This document shows positions 7,989 to 18,807 of a stretch of 64,000 nt of DNA, piece by piece. Position 1 is the stretch's first letter; each line of letters begins with the position of its first letter. Source of the DNA: Alphaproteobacteria bacterium. Lineage in GTDB: Bacteria > Pseudomonadota > Alphaproteobacteria > ATCC43930 > CGMCC-115725. The notes under the pieces are model-generated. The model worked only from the letters and a program-made list of their open reading frames with translations. It ran no database searches and was not told the DNA's origin. The translations under genes and the position numbers were made by a program. The stretch covers positions 1 to 64,000 of the forward strand of contig JAGWNF010000003.1 of the NCBI GenBank assembly GCA_028871455.1, in the 5' to 3' direction.

Positions 7989-7991
7989 GTC

Positions 7992-8555
7992 CTAGTCTCC
8001 TGTCAGCCGCTTGCGCAGCGTCTTGATTGCGCGATGCACGTTCACTTTGAGCGCAGCGATCGAGGTGCCGCTTTCAGCGGACGCCTCGGCTAGGCTCAGC
8101 CCGCGCAGCTTCAGGAGGCGTACCGCCTCGCGCTGCTGCGCCGGCAGGTCGGCAACCGCCGCGCTCAATCCGGCGGCGCTCGCCGGCCGCTCCTGATGCC
8201 TATTCGCTTCGGGATCGGCAAAGGTTTCATAGGCGGCCTCGTCGAAGATCTCGTGCGTCTCGGTGCGCCGGCGGCGGCGCAGCGCGTCGATGGCGCGCCG
8301 CCGCGCGATGGCCGCCAGCCACGGCCGGAACGGCCGCGCCGGATCGTAGGTGTGGCGCACGCGGTGGACCGTCAGCAGCACCTCCTGCACCACCTCCTCG
8401 ACGCGGTCGGGGGTGGCATTGAGGCCGCGCACCACGGTGCGGATATAGGGCAGCGTCTGACGCAGCAAGGTCTCGTAGGCGCGGCGGTCACCGTCCTGCG
8501 CCGCCGCCATGAGGGCGCTCCATTCGCCGTCGTCGTGCCGATCGCCGGTTGGCAA
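7992..8555 (-). CDS. sigF: ECF RNA polymerase sigma factor, SigF type
   Basis: A 187-aa ECF sigma factor with region 2 (about residues 20-95: YETLLRQTLPYIRTVVRGL, RVEEVVQEVLLTVHR, RPWLAAIARRRAIDALRRR) and region 4 (about 125-185: LPAQQREAVRLLKLRGLSLA, then IAALKVNVHRAIKTLRKRL). It directs polymerase to stress promoters. The gene is followed by nrsF and diverges from the buf operon, whose promoter matches the Caulobacter SigF consensus. That strongly suggests that metal stress frees this sigma to switch on the bufferin genes. I see no second copy of the motif on the sigF side. Confidence 0.92.
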   Translation of the reverse strand: MPTGDRHDDGEWSALMAAAQDGDRRAYETLLRQTLPYIRTVVRGLNATPDRVEEVVQEVLLTVHRVRHTYDPARPFRPWLAAIARRRAIDALRRRRRTETHEIFDEAAYETFADPEANRHQERPASAAGLSAAVADLPAQQREAVRLLKLRGLSLAEASAESGTSIAALKVNVHRAIKTLRKRLTGD

Positions 8556-8590
8556 GTTTCCGTCGCGTCTGCTGCTGTCGCCCGCCGAGT

Positions 8591-8616
8591 GTAACCTCGG
8601 ACCCGCCTGCGGCGAA
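8591..8616 (+). promoter_or_regulatory. SigF-type promoter of the buf operon
   Basis: GTAACC, then 16 bases, then CGAA: the exact consensus reported for SigF-dependent genes of Caulobacter crescentus. It is 54 bp upstream of the bufA1 start and diverges from sigF-nrsF. The match is seen directly; regulation by the neighbouring sigma is inferred. Confidence 0.85.
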
Positions 8617-8669
8617 CCTCATAACGCCGCCCTCGTTGCGGGGGCAACAACAACCGATGAGGTCATTCC

Positions 8670-8981
8670 ATGAATCGCCGTATTTTCACCGTCTCGACGC
8701 TGTCCGCCGCGGTCGGCCTGGCGCTTGCCGCGCAGGTTCCGCAGGCCCTGGCCCAGGGCATGAACAATCCGCCGCCGATCGTGAAGCAGAACATCGAGCG
8801 GGCGATGGCGCAGCACCTCGAGAAGTGCTTCGGCATCAACGCCGTCGCCAAGAACGACTGCGCCGAGGGCGCGCATTCCTGCGCCGGTCAGGCGACGAAG
8901 GCGCGCGATCCGGGCTCGTTCGTCCTGTTGCCCGCGGGCGACTGCTCGAAGATCTCCGGCGGCTCGCTCAAAGCCGGCTGA
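8670..8981 (+). CDS. bufA1: BufA1-type bufferin precursor (DUF2282)
   Basis: A 103-aa secreted peptide precursor. A signal peptide ends near AQVPQALAQG (about residue 29). The mature part carries four conserved cysteines in LEKCFG, NDCAEG, HSCAGQ and GDCSKI, the DUF2282 pattern. In characterised bufferins a neighbouring MNIO enzyme converts such cysteines to thio-oxazole-type groups, and the peptide then binds copper or other metals in the periplasm. It is first in the bufABC-doxX operon and directly behind the SigF-type promoter. The modification itself is inferred. Confidence 0.92.
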   Translation: MNRRIFTVSTLSAAVGLALAAQVPQALAQGMNNPPPIVKQNIERAMAQHLEKCFGINAVAKNDCAEGAHSCAGQATKARDPGSFVLLPAGDCSKISGGSLKAG

Positions 8982-8995
8982 ATGGGGAGCGGCGG

Positions 8996-9883
8996 ATGTC
9001 GGCTTTCATGACCGCCGCGATTGCACGCGGTCCGATTCCCGCCCAGGCGGGGATCGGGCTGCGCTTTCCGCATCATCGCGCCGTCGCCGAGACGCGGCCC
9101 GATGTCGCGTGGCTCGAGGTCCACACCGAGAACTATCTGGGCGGCGGCGCGACGCCGGCATGGCTCGATGCCATTCGCCGCGACTATCCGATTTCCTGCC
9201 ACGGCGTCGGCCTGTCGCTCGGCAGCGCCGACGGGCTCGATCGCGACCATCTCGCGCGCATCGGCCGGGCGATCGAGCGCTTCGCGCCGGCGCTGGTCTC
9301 CGAGCATCTGTCGTGGAGCGTCGCCGGCGGCAACTATCTTTCCGACCTGCTGCCGCTGCCGCTGACCGAGGAGGCGCTCGCCGTCGTCTGCCGCAACGTC
9401 GAGGCGACGCAGGCTTTCCTGCGCCGCCGCGTCCTGGTCGAGAACCCGTCGAGCTATCTGCGTTACCGGCACTCGACGATCCCGGAATGGGAATTCCTCG
9501 CCGCGGTCGCCGCGCGCACCGGCTGCGGCATCCTCTGCGACGTCAACAACATCTATGTCAGCGCGCAGAATCACGGCTGGGACGCGTCGGCCTATCTCGC
9601 CGCGCTGCCGCCGGCGGCGATCGGCGAGATCCATCTCGCCGGCCACGCCATTCGCCGGCTCGACAACGGCGCGATCCTGCGCATCGACGATCACGGCTCG
9701 CGCGTCGCGCCAGCGGTGTGGGCGCTCTATGCGGCGGCGCTCGACTGCTTCGGCCCGGTGCCGACGCTGATCGAATGGGACACCGACATTCCGCCGCTCG
9801 CGACGCTGCTCGACGAGGCGCGCAGCGCCCAGGCGCTGCTCGACGCCGGCGGCAGAAAGGCCGGCCATGCCGACGCTGCATGA
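8996..9883 (+). CDS. bufB: MNIO enzyme BufB (DUF692)
   Basis: A 295-aa TIM-barrel multinuclear non-heme iron oxidative enzyme. Family metal-ligand and active-site motifs are visible in order: WLEVHTENYL, CHGVGLSLG, SEHLSW, VENPSSYL, CDVNNIYVS, EIHLAGH and EWDTDIP. It probably oxidises cysteines of BufA1 to make the metal-binding form. Start is the ATG at 8996, preceded by GGGGAGCGG and 14 bp after bufA1; the longer frame runs back through bufA1 in another frame and is not coding. Its end overlaps bufC. Confidence 0.94.
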   Translation: MSAFMTAAIARGPIPAQAGIGLRFPHHRAVAETRPDVAWLEVHTENYLGGGATPAWLDAIRRDYPISCHGVGLSLGSADGLDRDHLARIGRAIERFAPALVSEHLSWSVAGGNYLSDLLPLPLTEEALAVVCRNVEATQAFLRRRVLVENPSSYLRYRHSTIPEWEFLAAVAARTGCGILCDVNNIYVSAQNHGWDASAYLAALPPAAIGEIHLAGHAIRRLDNGAILRIDDHGSRVAPAVWALYAAALDCFGPVPTLIEWDTDIPPLATLLDEARSAQALLDAGGRKAGHADAA

Positions 9884-10670
9884 GCTCCAGAACGACGTCG
9901 CGCGCGGCCTGATCGGACGCGACACCGCGGCGGCGGCGCTGCATGTCGTCGGCGACGGCCTCGCGCCCGCGGCGCGGCTCGCCGTCTACCGCAACACCAT
10001 CGTCGCCGGCCTCACTACCGCGCTGCGCCTGTCCTATCCGGCGGTGCACCGCCTCGTCGGCGCGGCATTCTTCGAGAGCGCGGCGCAGCTTTTTCTCGAG
10101 GCGCGGCCGCCACGCGCCGCTTGCCTCGACGATTACGATCCCGGCTTCGCCGATTTCCTGGCCGGATTCGCGCCCGCCGCCGCGATCCCCTATCTCGCCG
10201 GCGTGGCGCGGTTCGACTGGGCGGTGAGCCGGGCGCTGCACGCGCCGGACGCCGCCGCGCTCGATCCCGCCGCGCTTGGCGCCGTCGACGCCGCGGACGA
10301 GAAGCGCCTCCGCCTGGTGCCGCATCCGTCGGTCGGCCTGGTGCGCGCCGATCATCCGGTCGACGCGATCTGGCGCGCGGTCCTGGCGCAGGACGACGCG
10401 GCGATGGCGGCGATCGATCTCGCCGCCGGCCCGGTGTTCCTGCGGGTTCGGCGCGACGCCGGTGGCGGCGCCGACATCGCGCGGCTCGAACCCGCTTCCT
10501 GGCGGTTCACGGCGTCGTTATGCGCCGGCGCCACGTTGCACGACGCCATCCAAGCGGCGGGCGAGGTCGACGCCGCGACCCTGCTCGCCACCCACCTGAT
10601 CGACGGCGTGTTCACCGCCTTCACCGTCGGAGACGCCGACGGCCGGCAACCGATGGAGACTCTTCCGTGA
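9867..10670 (+). CDS. bufC: BufC partner protein (DUF2063 N-terminal domain)
   Basis: A 267-aa protein with the N-terminal DUF2063 (HvfC-type) domain: LHELQNDVARGLIG, then RLAVYRNTIVAGLTTALRLS YPAVHRLVG (two adjoining segments), and a less conserved C-terminal half. DUF2063 proteins pair with DUF692 enzymes and are thought to recognise the precursor peptide for modification. It overlaps bufB by 17 bp and the doxX gene by 4 bp (GTGA), so the operon is translationally coupled. Confidence 0.9.
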   Translation: MPTLHELQNDVARGLIGRDTAAAALHVVGDGLAPAARLAVYRNTIVAGLTTALRLSYPAVHRLVGAAFFESAAQLFLEARPPRAACLDDYDPGFADFLAGFAPAAAIPYLAGVARFDWAVSRALHAPDAAALDPAALGAVDAADEKRLRLVPHPSVGLVRADHPVDAIWRAVLAQDDAAMAAIDLAAGPVFLRVRRDAGGGADIARLEPASWRFTASLCAGATLHDAIQAAGEVDAATLLATHLIDGVFTAFTVGDADGRQPMETLP

Positions 10671-11128
10671 ATGCTCAAGCGATGTCCCTCACCGATACGG
10701 CGCCCGCGCGGGCCGCCTTCGGCCTGCTGCGCTGGCTCGACGCCGTGCCCTACACGCTGCTGGCGATTCCGCTGCGGCTGGCGGTGGCGACCGTGTTCTG
10801 GAATTCGGCCATGGCGCATCTCGCCAACTGGCAGACGACGCTCTATCTCTTCGCCAACGACTACAAGGTGCCGCTGCTGCCGCCCGATCTCGCGGCGTAC
10901 ATGGCGGTGTCGATCGAGGTCTCGACGCCGGTGCTGCTGGTACTCGGCCTGCTGACGCGGCCGGCGTCGCTCGTCCTGCTCGGCATGACCACGGTGATCG
11001 AGGTCTTCGTCTATCCCCAGGCCTGGCCGACGCATATCCAGTGGGCGGCGATGATGTTCGTCCTGCTGTGCCGCGGCCCGGGCAAGCTGTCGCTCGATTG
11101 GCTCGTCCGCCGGTGGGCCGAGAAATAG
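10667..11128 (+). CDS. DoxX-family membrane protein of the buf operon
   Basis: A 153-aa protein with four hydrophobic helices in the DoxX fold (AIPLRLAVATVFWNSAMAHL, then VSIEVSTPVLLVLGLLTRPA, then MMFVLLCRGPGKLSLDWL). DoxX genes regularly close buf operons (called bufD in some descriptions). The role is uncertain, perhaps redox coupling or membrane support for peptide maturation. I use the GTG that overlaps the bufC stop as GTGA; an ATG five codons later is the alternative. Confidence 0.85.
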   Translation: MNAQAMSLTDTAPARAAFGLLRWLDAVPYTLLAIPLRLAVATVFWNSAMAHLANWQTTLYLFANDYKVPLLPPDLAAYMAVSIEVSTPVLLVLGLLTRPASLVLLGMTTVIEVFVYPQAWPTHIQWAAMMFVLLCRGPGKLSLDWLVRRWAEK

Positions 11129-11155
11129 CTTCCGCGCTGCTGGCGATCGGCTAGA

Positions 11156-11578
11156 TTACGGCTTCGCGCCGAGCCGCTTCAGGCCGTCGCTCGCCTGCGT
11201 CATTTTCGGCTCGAGCTTCAGCGCCTCGCGGTAGTCGGCGATCGCCTTGTCGCGCTCCTTGAGCTTCTCGTAGATCTCGGCGCGGGTCTCGATGATGGCG
11301 GCATTCTTCGGCTCGAGCAGCAGCGCCATGTTGACGTCGCGCAGGCCTTCTTGGTCCTTGCCGAGCGCGCGATAGGCCCAGGCGCGGTTGTTGTAGGCGT
11401 AGGCCAGCATATCCTTGGTCTCGTGCTGGGTCTGGATGATCCGCGTGCAGCCGGCGATGGCCAGGCTGGGATGCGGGCTGGCGCATTCGGCCGCCGCCTG
11501 ATCCTTGGTTGGCACCTGCGCCCAGGCCGGCGCCGCCGCCAGCGCTGCCGCCGCCAGTGAGAACAGAATTCGTCGCAT
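11156..11578 (-). CDS. Secreted TPR-repeat protein
   Basis: A 140-aa periplasmic protein. A signal peptide (MRRILFSLAAAALAAAPAWA) is followed by about two and a half tetratricopeptide repeats, for example LAYAYNNRAWAYRALGKDQE and AAIIETRAEIYEKLKERDKA. TPR repeats mediate protein-protein contacts. Two cysteines (AAECASPH and IAGCTRII) may form a disulfide. I start at the ATG that gives the signal peptide; the longer frame upstream runs through grxD out of frame. It is 23 bp beyond grxD on the same strand, so probably in that operon. Its partner is unknown. Confidence 0.8.
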   Translation of the reverse strand: MRRILFSLAAAALAAAPAWAQVPTKDQAAAECASPHPSLAIAGCTRIIQTQHETKDMLAYAYNNRAWAYRALGKDQEGLRDVNMALLLEPKNAAIIETRAEIYEKLKERDKAIADYREALKLEPKMTQASDGLKRLGAKP

Positions 11579-11601
11579 GTCCCTGATCCGCAATCCGATG
11601 T

Positions 11602-11940
11602 TCAGGCGCGCGTCGCGACGCCCTTGTCGGCGAGCACCTGCTTGAGCTCGCCGTTCTCGTACATCTCGCTGACGATATCGCAGCCGCCGACGAACTCGCC
11701 CTTGACGTAGAGCTGCGGAATCGTCGGCCAGTTGGAGAAATCCTTGATGCCCTGGCGGATCGCCGGATCGGCGAGCACGTCGACGCCTTTGAACTTCACG
11801 CCGAGCTGCGTGAGGATCTGCACGACGCGGGCGGAGAAGCCGCATTGCGGAAACACCGGCGTGCCCTTCATGAAGAGCACGACGGAATTGTCGGCGATGT
11901 CCTGCTTGATGCGGTCGGAGACGACGGCGTCGGTGGTCAT
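11602..11940 (-). CDS. grxD: Monothiol glutaredoxin Grx4
   Basis: The 112-aa protein carries the monothiol CGFS active site ([11 protein letters not shown]) and the glutathione-binding WPTIPQLYV and GGCDIV segments. Such glutaredoxins carry [2Fe-2S] clusters, usually bridged with BolA, and take part in iron-sulfur delivery and iron sensing in the cytosol. It lies 23 bp after bolA on the same strand, the classic partner arrangement. Confidence 0.96.
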   Translation of the reverse strand: MTTDAVVSDRIKQDIADNSVVLFMKGTPVFPQCGFSARVVQILTQLGVKFKGVDVLADPAIRQGIKDFSNWPTIPQLYVKGEFVGGCDIVSEMYENGELKQVLADKGVATRA

Positions 11941-11963
11941 GCGATCCTCGCGAGTGAAAACGG

Positions 11964-12200
11964 TCAATTCTCGGGCGCGCTGGTTTGGAGCGCCAGCGCG
12001 TGCAATTCGTTGCCCATGCGGCCCTGGAGCGCAGCATAGACCATCTGGTGCTGCTGCACCCGCGTCTTGCCTTTGAAGGCGGGCGCGACGACATACGCGG
12101 CATAGTGGTCGCCGTCGCCGCGCAGATCCTCGATGGTGACGTGCGCGCCGGGCAGGCCGTCCTTGATCAGCTTTTCGATCGTCGCCGCGTCGAGCGCCAT
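11964..12200 (-). CDS. bolA: BolA-family protein
   Basis: A 78-aa protein with the BolA/IbaG fold: [20 protein letters not shown], then the [20 protein letters not shown] helix and HALALQT strand. The cluster-ligand His lies in the terminal ELHAL segment. BolA proteins form heterodimers with CGFS glutaredoxins to handle [2Fe-2S] clusters. It starts 8 bp after purL ends, so purL-bolA-grxD are probably one transcript, which is the common alphaproteobacterial order. Confidence 0.95.
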   Translation of the reverse strand: MALDAATIEKLIKDGLPGAHVTIEDLRGDGDHYAAYVVAPAFKGKTRVQQHQMVYAALQGRMGNELHALALQTSAPEN

Positions 12201-12208
12201 CCGTATTC

Positions 12209-14403
<2,195 letters not shown>

Positions 14404-14407
<4 letters not shown>

Positions 14408-15093
14408 GCCAGCGCCTCGGCAAGCGAGGCGAAGAAGCCCTGGCCGTCGGTCGAGCCCAGGAGCGGATCGGTCGCATCCTCGGGATGCGGCATCAATCCC
14501 AGCACGTTGCGCTGCTCGTTGAGGATGCCGGCGATGGCGCGGGCCGAACCGTTGGCGTTGTCGTCGTCGGTGATCTCGCCGTCCGCGCTGCAATAGCGGA
14601 AGGCGACGCGGCCTTCACCCTCGAGCCGGTCGAGTGTGTCGGCATCGGCGAAATAGTTGCCGTCGTGATGCGCTACCGGCACGCGGATCACCTGGCCGGC
14701 GTTGTAGCGCCGGGTGTAGACGCTCTGACTGGTCTCGACGCGCAGATGCACGTCCTTGCAGTGGAAGCGCAGCGTCTGGTTGGTGAGTAGCACGCCCGGC
14801 AGCAGTCCGGCCTCGGTGATGATCTGGAAGCCGTTGCAGATGCCGAGCACGGGCGTGCCCTTGTCGGCGCGCGCCTTGACCTCGCGCATGATCGGCGAAT
14901 GCGCCGCCATGGCGCCGCAGCGCAGATAGTCGCCGTAGGAAAAGCCGCCGGGAATGACGATCAGGTCGGCCTTGGGCAGGTCGCTGTCGCGGTGCCAGAT
15001 TCTGAGCGGTTCCTTGCCGGTGGCGCGCCTGAGCGCGTCGTGCACGTCCTGCTCGCGGTTCGAGCCGGGGAACAGGATGATCGCGGCTTGCAT
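14404..15093 (-). CDS. purQ: Phosphoribosylformylglycinamidine synthase, glutaminase subunit
   Basis: The 229-aa class I glutamine amidotransferase supplies ammonia to PurL. The nucleophile elbow is GICNGFQI, and the His/Glu of the catalytic triad lie in [12 protein letters not shown] near the C-terminus. It is coupled to purL by a 4-bp overlap. Upstream, where purS would normally sit, there is instead the convergent-looking block of kinase, HemD and DUF389 genes. Confidence 0.97.
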
Positions 15094-15181
15094 GGACTGC
15101 CTCGGGCCCGGAATACGCTCTTGAGATAGCCCGCGCCGGCCGGCCGATCAAGGCCGCCGGCCCGACGACTCGGGCGCGGCT

Positions 15182-16411
15182 TTACGACGCGCGGGCGAGA
15201 GCTGGCCGCAGCGCCGGCTCGAGCACGCGCTCGGCGGCGAAGCGGATGCGCACCGCCGTGCCGGCGCCGAGGCGGCTGTCGATCGCCAGCTCGGCGCCGT
15301 GCAGCTCGACCAGCGACTTGACCAGCGGCAGGCCCAGGCCGGTGCCCTCGTACTTGCGGGTATAGGCGTTCTCGACCTGGGCGAAGGGCGTCAGCGCCAC
15401 CGCGACGTGTCCGGCCGTCATGCCGATGCCGGTGTCGGCGACGATCAGCTCGACACCGCCGGTCGGCCGAAGGTTCAGCCGCACCACGATTTCGCCGCCC
15501 GCCGGCGTGAACTTGACCGCGTTCGACAGCAGGTTGAGCAGGATGTGGCGCAGCGCCCGCGCGTCGGCCTTGAGCGTCACCGTCACGTCGGGCGCCTCGC
15601 CGGTGAGCGACAGCTGCGCCGCCTGGGCGCGCTCGCCCACCACGCGCAGCGCCGTGTCGATCAGCGCCTTGAGGTCGACCGGCTCTTCCTGCAACTTCAT
15701 CTTGCCCTGCTCGATCTTGGCCATGTCGAGCACGTCGTTGATGATGGCGAGAAGCTGGTTGGCGGCGTTGTTGATGTCGGTGAGGTAGTCGCGGTAGCGC
15801 GGCGGCTCGATCTTGCCGAAGGTGCCGTTCTGCATCAGGTCGGTGAAGCCGATGATGGCGTTGAGCGGCGTCCGTAGCTCGTGCGTCATGATGGTGAGGA
15901 ACTGCGACTTGGCCTCGTTCGCCGCCTCGGCGCGGCTGCGCGCCTCCTCGAGCTCGCGGTTACGGCGCTGGGTGCGCGCCATGCTGAGCCGCAGCAGCGA
16001 CAGCGCGCTGGCGACGCCAACATAGCTTCCGTCGCGCGTGACGATGAAGCCGCTCCGCAGCGCCGACGGCTTCTCGCGGGCGATCGTCGCCTCGAGCTCG
16101 TCGACGCTGACGGCGTGATCGACGATCAGCGGCTGCGCGTCCATCAGATGCGTCACCGGCTTGTCGGCGTAGAGCGCGTTGCCGTATTTGTGCGCCAGGC
16201 TCGCCATGAAGATGGTGCGATAAACCAGGCCGACGGGCCTGTCGCCGGCGACGACCGGGATCGAGATCAGCTCGGCATCGCCGCGAAAGCGCGCGTAGAC
16301 GTCGGCGCTGGTCGTCTCCGGCGGCACCGGCGCGACGTCGAGCAGCAGGTCAGCCAGACCGGCATGATCGGCGACATCCGATGCGGCGGAGACGGGAGAC
16401 GGCGCAAGCAT
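15182..16411 (-). CDS. Hybrid-input sensor histidine kinase with CBS pair
   Basis: A 409-aa cytosolic histidine kinase. A pair of CBS domains (about residues 15-150) precedes a short coiled linker (RNRELEEARSRAEAANEAKS), the HisKA dimerisation domain with phospho-accepting His in MTHELRTPLNAII (about 175) and an HATPase domain with N, G1, F and G2 boxes (LNLLSNAVKF, VADTGIGM, YEGTGLGLPL). There is no transmembrane helix. CBS pairs bind adenine nucleotides, so it may sense energy or purine status, apt beside pur genes. I start at the ATG at 16411 because the longer frame runs through an AT-rich spacer. No response regulator is adjacent. Confidence 0.85.
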   Translation of the reverse strand: MLAPSPVSAASDVADHAGLADLLLDVAPVPPETTSADVYARFRGDAELISIPVVAGDRPVGLVYRTIFMASLAHKYGNALYADKPVTHLMDAQPLIVDHAVSVDELEATIAREKPSALRSGFIVTRDGSYVGVASALSLLRLSMARTQRRNRELEEARSRAEAANEAKSQFLTIMTHELRTPLNAIIGFTDLMQNGTFGKIEPPRYRDYLTDINNAANQLLAIINDVLDMAKIEQGKMKLQEEPVDLKALIDTALRVVGERAQAAQLSLTGEAPDVTVTLKADARALRHILLNLLSNAVKFTPAGGEIVVRLNLRPTGGVELIVADTGIGMTAGHVAVALTPFAQVENAYTRKYEGTGLGLPLVKSLVELHGAELAIDSRLGAGTAVRIRFAAERVLEPALRPALARAS

Positions 16412-16565
16412 TGGCGGTCCGTTGATGACGGACCAGACGCTAGAGCCCGATCCGCTAATTCTTCCTGAATAGACGGCGCCCTCCGGATTTTGTTGCACGA
16501 TTTTTTGCCGCAGCTGCAATAGATCTGAAAAAATCGACGGCGATTGTGACGCCGGGATTTCAGTT

Positions 16566-17399
16566 TTATTGCACGCGTGCCTTGGCGCCAAGCGCGACGA
16601 CGATGGCGCCGACCAGCGGCTTGAGATGGAACGAGCCGCCGGCCGGCGCGATGGCGACGCGGCCGCCGAGCTTTTCGACCGCGGCGGTCACGATGGGACC
16701 GATCGCGGCGATCGGCGTGCGCGCGAAGCCGTCGCACAGCTGTGCCTCGAGGCCGCGTGTGCGCGCGACCTCGGCGATGCGTTCGAGCTGCGGCGAACTG
16801 GTGAAGGCGATGGCGTCGAGCCGGCCGGCCGCCATTGCGGCGATCAGATCGACCACGCGTTCGGTCTCCGCGTCCGATGCATAGCAATAAGGCAGCACCG
16901 GATCGGCGGTGGCGCCGGCCTCGGCCAGGAAATCGAGCAGCGCCGGATTGGGATTGCCGGGATAGAGCTGCACGCCGACGCTGCGGCCCTTGAGATTTTC
17001 GGCGCGGAGCGCGGCGATGATGCCGGATGTCGTCGGCTCGGCGGCGCTCAATCCCGCCTTGAGGCCGAGCTCGCGCAGCGCCCGCACCGACTTCGGCCCG
17101 CGGGTGATGGTGCGCAGCCGGGCGAGCGCCGCGACGGTCTCGCTTTCGATGCCGGTGCGCCGCGCGACGCCCACCAGACGGCGCAGTCCTTCGCCAGTCA
17201 GCAGGATCAGGTCGTCGAAACGGCCGGCGATCAGCCGCCGGAGCCAGGCCTCGACCGGCGCCGGATCGTCGAGGTCGCGGATCGCCACCAGCGGACAGCG
17301 CAGGGTTTCGGCGCCTTCTTCCTCGAGCATGCGCGCGAAGAGGTCGAGCTCGCGGCTTTCGGGCACCGCGATGCGTTTGCCGGAAAGGGCTCCATTCAT
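16566..17399 (-). CDS. hemD: Uroporphyrinogen-III synthase-like protein
   Basis: A 277-aa HemD-fold protein: two alternating domains with the weak motifs expected, such as FDDLILLTGEGLRRLV, LYPGNPNPALLDFL and AIAFTSSPQLERI followed by IAAIGPIVTAAVEKLG. HemD closes hydroxymethylbilane to uroporphyrinogen III, leading to heme, siroheme and B12. HemD sequences are poorly conserved and no other tetrapyrrole gene is nearby, so either this is the sole HemD or a specialised one. Start ATG at 17399 follows AAGG; an in-frame start 25 codons upstream is possible. Confidence 0.7.
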   Translation of the reverse strand: MNGALSGKRIAVPESRELDLFARMLEEEGAETLRCPLVAIRDLDDPAPVEAWLRRLIAGRFDDLILLTGEGLRRLVGVARRTGIESETVAALARLRTITRGPKSVRALRELGLKAGLSAAEPTTSGIIAALRAENLKGRSVGVQLYPGNPNPALLDFLAEAGATADPVLPYCYASDAETERVVDLIAAMAAGRLDAIAFTSSPQLERIAEVARTRGLEAQLCDGFARTPIAAIGPIVTAAVEKLGGRVAIAPAGGSFHLKPLVGAIVVALGAKARVQ

Positions 17400-17559
17400 G
17401 TGCGCAGCCTTGCAAAAATCGGGCTTGGCCTCAATGCGAAGGCTCGCGGTCGGCCCGAACTGGGCTTTTGCCATAGAGGCACTGGCCGGCGTGGCCGTCG
17501 GTCACTAGGCTGTCATGCCGTTCCCGGCGCTTGCCGAACGCTGGGGTCGCAGGGGGGCC

Positions 17560-18543
17560 ATGAAGCTCGTCGAAGTTATCGCCGACGCGGCGCTCACGGA
17601 CGCGGTCGCCGGCGTCGCTAAACTGCCGGAAGTCGAAGATCTCCATGTCGGTCCGGCGGGACCGGACAAGCGGCGGACCATGCGCCTGTTGGTCGCCGAC
17701 GGGTCGCTGCAAAGGATCCTCGACAAGCTGCAGGTCGTCATCGGCAGTCAGGTGAACGCGCGCATCCTCGTGCTGCCGGTCGAAGCCGCGCTCCCGCACA
17801 GGCCCGAAGCCGAGGATAAGAAGAAGCCGTCGGCGCCGACCGCACGCGAGGTGCTCTATAACGCGGTCGAGAAGGACGTGCGCCTCGACCTCAATTATCT
17901 GGTGCTGGTGGCGCTGTCGACCGTCGTCGCCGCGATCGGTTTGGTCGAGAACAACGTCGCCGTCGTCATCGGCGCCATGGTGATCGCGCCGCTGCTCGGT
18001 CCCAATCTTGCGCTCGCGCTCGGCACCGCGCTGGGCGATGCGGCACTGGTCCGCAAGGCGATAACGACGGGAGCGGTCGGCATCGCGTTGGCGATCGGCC
18101 TCTCGATCGTGCTCGGCGCGCTCTGGCCGTTCCCCGTCGTCAGCGCCGAGCTCCTCACGCGGACCGACGTCGGCCCCAGCTCGATTGCCCTGGCGCTCGC
18201 CGCCGGCGCCGCCGCGGTGCTGTCGCTGACGACCGGGCTGCCGAGCGTGCTGGTCGGCGTGATGGTGGCCGTCGCGCTCTTGCCGCCGGCGGCGGCCCTG
18301 GGTCTGACGATCGGCCACGGCCGTTTCGATCTCGCCGCCGGCGCGGCGCTGCTGCTCGCCGTCAACGTCGTGTGCCTCAATCTGGCGAGCAAGCTCGTCT
18401 TTCTCTTGCGCGGCATCCGACCACGCACCTGGTGGGCGAAGGAGAAGGCGCGGCGGGCGAATATGACCTACTTGGTGATCTGGGCCCTGACGCTCATCGT
18501 GCTCGTGCTGCTGATCTACGCGCGCCAGTCGCTGGCGCGCTGA
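17560..18543 (+). CDS. DUF389 (TIGR00341-type) membrane protein
   Basis: A 327-aa protein with a soluble N-terminal domain of about 110 residues (MKLVEVIADAALTDAVAGVA) followed by six or seven hydrophobic helices with the conserved VENNVAVVIGAMVIAPLLGP segment. DUF389 proteins are widespread but uncharacterised. The ATG is preceded by AGGGGGG. It is the only plus-strand gene between purS and purQ, and so interrupts what would be one purine operon. Confidence 0.88.
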   Translation: MKLVEVIADAALTDAVAGVAKLPEVEDLHVGPAGPDKRRTMRLLVADGSLQRILDKLQVVIGSQVNARILVLPVEAALPHRPEAEDKKKPSAPTAREVLYNAVEKDVRLDLNYLVLVALSTVVAAIGLVENNVAVVIGAMVIAPLLGPNLALALGTALGDAALVRKAITTGAVGIALAIGLSIVLGALWPFPVVSAELLTRTDVGPSSIALALAAGAAAVLSLTTGLPSVLVGVMVAVALLPPAAALGLTIGHGRFDLAAGAALLLAVNVVCLNLASKLVFLLRGIRPRTWWAKEKARRANMTYLVIWALTLIVLVLLIYARQSLAR

Positions 18544-18562
18544 CCCACCGCGTCGGTGACGA

Positions 18563-18805
18563 CTAACCCTGGATCTCGACCCGATAGCTTTCGATCAGCG
18601 TGTTGGCGAGCAGCTTCTCGCACATTGCCTCGACCGCGCGCTTGGCCTTGGCCGGATCGCTCTCGGCCAGATCGAGGTCGATGACCTTGCCCTGGCGCAC
18701 CTCGCCGACGCCCTGGAAGCCGAGCGAAGCGAGGGCGTGCGAGATCGCCTTGCCCTGCGGATCGAGTACGCCCGCCTTGGGCATGATCTGGACGCGCGCC
18801 TTCAC
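18563..18805 (-). CDS. purS: Phosphoribosylformylglycinamidine synthase subunit PurS
   Basis: An 80-aa small protein that bridges PurL and PurQ and is needed for their ammonia transfer. The sequence VKARVQIMPKAGVLDPQGKA and the end LLANTLIESYRVEIQ are characteristic. Start is a GTG 2 bp after purC ends. The upstream ATG in the same frame belongs to the purC coding region in another frame. It is separated from purQ by about 3.5 kb. Confidence 0.95.
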   Translation of the reverse strand: MKARVQIMPKAGVLDPQGKAISHALASLGFQGVGEVRQGKVIDLDLAESDPAKAKRAVEAMCEKLLANTLIESYRVEIQG

Positions 18806-18807
18806 CG

